15,301 bases of DNA from an uncultured bacterium (GTDB lineage Bacteria > DRYD01): assembly GCA_937927985.1 (NCBI GenBank), contig CALFWH010000030.1, positions 1 to 15,301 of the forward strand, in the 5' to 3' direction. Under the pieces are notes generated by a model that worked only from the letters and a program-made list of their open reading frames with translations, made no database searches and was not told where the DNA came from. Both the position numbers and the translations under genes were made by a program. This document shows, piece after piece, positions 15,001 to 15,301 of the stretch. Each line of letters starts with the position of its first letter. Position 1 is the first letter of the stretch.

Positions 15001-15301
15001 TATTATCATAAAAAAGGAAGCTTTCAACATTTACTAAATAGCTAATCAAATTATTCTTAATTAGACTATTCAAATTAAATTTTGAACGATTACTTTTTAA
15101 TAAAAACAATATGTCTTTAATGTTTAAAGAGTTTAAATAATAAAAAAATCTTTTATTGTAAACATTCAAATCAAAACAATTTTGATACAAAGTGCCCAAA
15201 ATCTTAAATTCTTTAAAATCTATCTGCAATGATTTAATTGAATTAATAAGCTCATTTGAATTGAGAATTTTTCTTAAATTGTTGTACAGAAAACTAAAAT
15301 C
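12092..15301 (-). CDS. tamB: TamB/DUF490-like envelope protein, 5' end beyond the window
   Basis: This is a very long beta-rich protein of the AsmA/TamB type, which bridges inner and outer membranes and takes part in lipid transport or outer-membrane protein assembly. The frame is open to the right edge (at least 1069 residues); the TTG at 15229 is only the first start-like codon inside the window, and 24 sense codons lie upstream of it, so the N-terminal signal anchor is missing. The body consists of repeating alternating-hydrophobic strands with few charged helices and almost no Cys. Counting from the TTG, the C-terminal domain has the TamB-like stretch GKLVSKKGFVNMIDGNYRIL (875-894) followed by QGDLSFINGK. 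It is then followed by amphipathic strands VTYFSRYFKQELTKLDYSW and WIIIRLKYG, and ends SVGIVFIKGF with a terminal Phe, like TamB and outer-membrane beta-barrels. It precedes rpsB by 59 bp. Other large AsmA-like proteins are the alternative. Confidence 0.65.
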   Translation of the reverse strand, partial: DFSFLYNNLRKILNSNELINSIKSLQIDFKEFKILGTLYQNCFDLNVYNKRFFYYLNSLNIKDILFLLKSNRSKFNLNSLIKNNLISYLVNVESFLFYDNNSFIIKNNTVFINYKDFFVYYKIDFEKILYVYDLLNNRWSNIFGILNKFVNQISNQKLGNLLENNNLLIYKPNELILLASVRDIIFSYKTKIFQKNIGNFGINNLILNIHQSKEFNLFVNGFINNIKIDLPIFIYLQDKIVFEIYGINKIFDNFLFDYRIVKEFTWKDLRLFGASLSNEKISNEKIFNNLQLWIASYYKGKKLFEVTKILDEKGINFDIDLNKADLEYLMGNFNKLFVKYTDRIKANFIVYLDKDLDKNLDKNEIYFFRVNLKESWICIDYFFKFNIFLDGDFTLGLRHFSKSINNSNSYLTNYFLVKNVNLNIGFYQYMVDYFGKIFFRRLDNNYDIDLFLNTNFLRLMNFSNLVYFNEDYEVNKVFLNFNLKKNLDKFNISMDMDLYLRELIFREYKLKGLKSNLKFSAENVKKLVYNDKDFVEFIRDNIDNLLIYFSIQSDYYSYVDGIYRKAAQNIKATVENSDLYLDGFINISLMEISRFFDLKTINNLVGIIRPYVKQVIHNGFFELNFQNAKLTNLKRFISKSDFQKIKLIFSKDDMQFFYKTEMNLFFILEGINYKAEFKPIFITESKQDIDSIYLKDLRIYVNEFDLLGIIEFSLLDYKLEKIEFYSLPLFLSEYIPYSGKVKGNLDFYKNNFEFLFDNFEFKLLDNNIFLNGKLILGNRFLISPTIKINDSDVKVGFDGNFASFVCKLNKINLGMFYYDKGNLDINLLVSTDIKNWSIYGNIFVKKGVLKYERYKFLSKNNLNFKTNLVLTFDSVKFKNLFLDIVFSGNIKYINGQYTGKLVSKKGFVNMIDGNYRILQGDLSFINGKSSLYAVLQKISSSIFDYRVSILKGDLSNFNLEQFGLQSEQNQQNNNSNLQTNLGLSIYNSEIVDYFSFSLSGLTVQREIFPNIFVTYFSRYFKQELTKLDYSWYYSIDWIIIRLKYGILGVSFKTYSNQRNSVGIVFIKGF
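14217..14250. repeat. 12-bp tandem repeat, three copies, in the TamB-like gene
   Basis: TTATCTAAAT recurs at 14217-14226, 14229-14238 and 14241-14250 with a 12-bp period and 2 variable bases between copies. On the minus strand it encodes DLDKNLDKN, repeating a (D/N)LDK unit. The frame is preserved. It is probably a slippage-derived loop expansion between beta strands. Confidence 0.8.
14443..14472. repeat. Exact 15-bp tandem duplication in the TamB-like gene
   Basis: AAATTTTTTCATTAG is present twice in direct succession (14443-14457 and 14458-14472) without a mismatch. It encodes a duplicated SNEKI unit (SNEKISNEKI) and keeps frame. The exact identity suggests a recent event. Confidence 0.85.

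Overview
The window is about 15.3 kb of very AT-rich DNA (roughly 25-30 % GC by eye) in which every gene I can support lies on the minus strand, so transcription runs from high to low coordinates. Ribosomal proteins S2, S10, L3 and L4 mark it as bacterial chromosome. A TamB-like translocation/assembly protein with an outer-membrane-style C-terminus points to a diderm (two-membrane) bacterium. A CofE-like protein and ComEA fit a deep-branching low-GC lineage, but I cannot name the phylum from sequence alone.

Layout in order of transcription: (1) the 3' three kilobases or more of a TamB/DUF490-like gene, whose start lies beyond the right edge; (2) rpsB (S2), which is not followed by tsf; (3) a membrane-anchored protein with a CofE-like (F420-0:gamma-glutamyl ligase family) C-terminal domain; (4) comEA; (5) a surface-polysaccharide/glycan block: GT2 glycosyltransferase, an orphan solute-binding lipoprotein, a non-hydrolysing UDP-GlcNAc 2-epimerase, a GT-B glycosyltransferase, an NAD-dependent sugar epimerase/dehydratase, a DegT-family sugar aminotransferase, a hexapeptide-repeat acetyltransferase and a GT4 glycosyltransferase; (6) the head of the S10 ribosomal operon, rpsJ-rplC-rplD, with rplD cut by the left edge.

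The genes are packed tightly, with 4-25 bp overlaps, abutting stop/start codons or gaps of at most about 60 bp. There is no intergenic stretch near 300 bp, and I see no clear terminator, tRNA, rRNA, IS element, CRISPR array or origin. The sugar block looks like a partial pathway: it makes and transfers amino/acetamido sugars but holds no initiating phosphoglycosyl transferase, flippase, polymerase or exporter. Several start codons were revised from ribosome-binding sites and overlaps (rpsJ, the lipoprotein, the 2-epimerase). The TamB-like frame stays open to the right edge.

I did not find a convincing new defence or mobile system. The points most worth a second look are the membrane-anchored CofE-like fusion between rpsB and comEA, the permease-less solute-binding lipoprotein inside the glycan cluster, and the placement of a glycan cluster directly ahead of the S10 operon.
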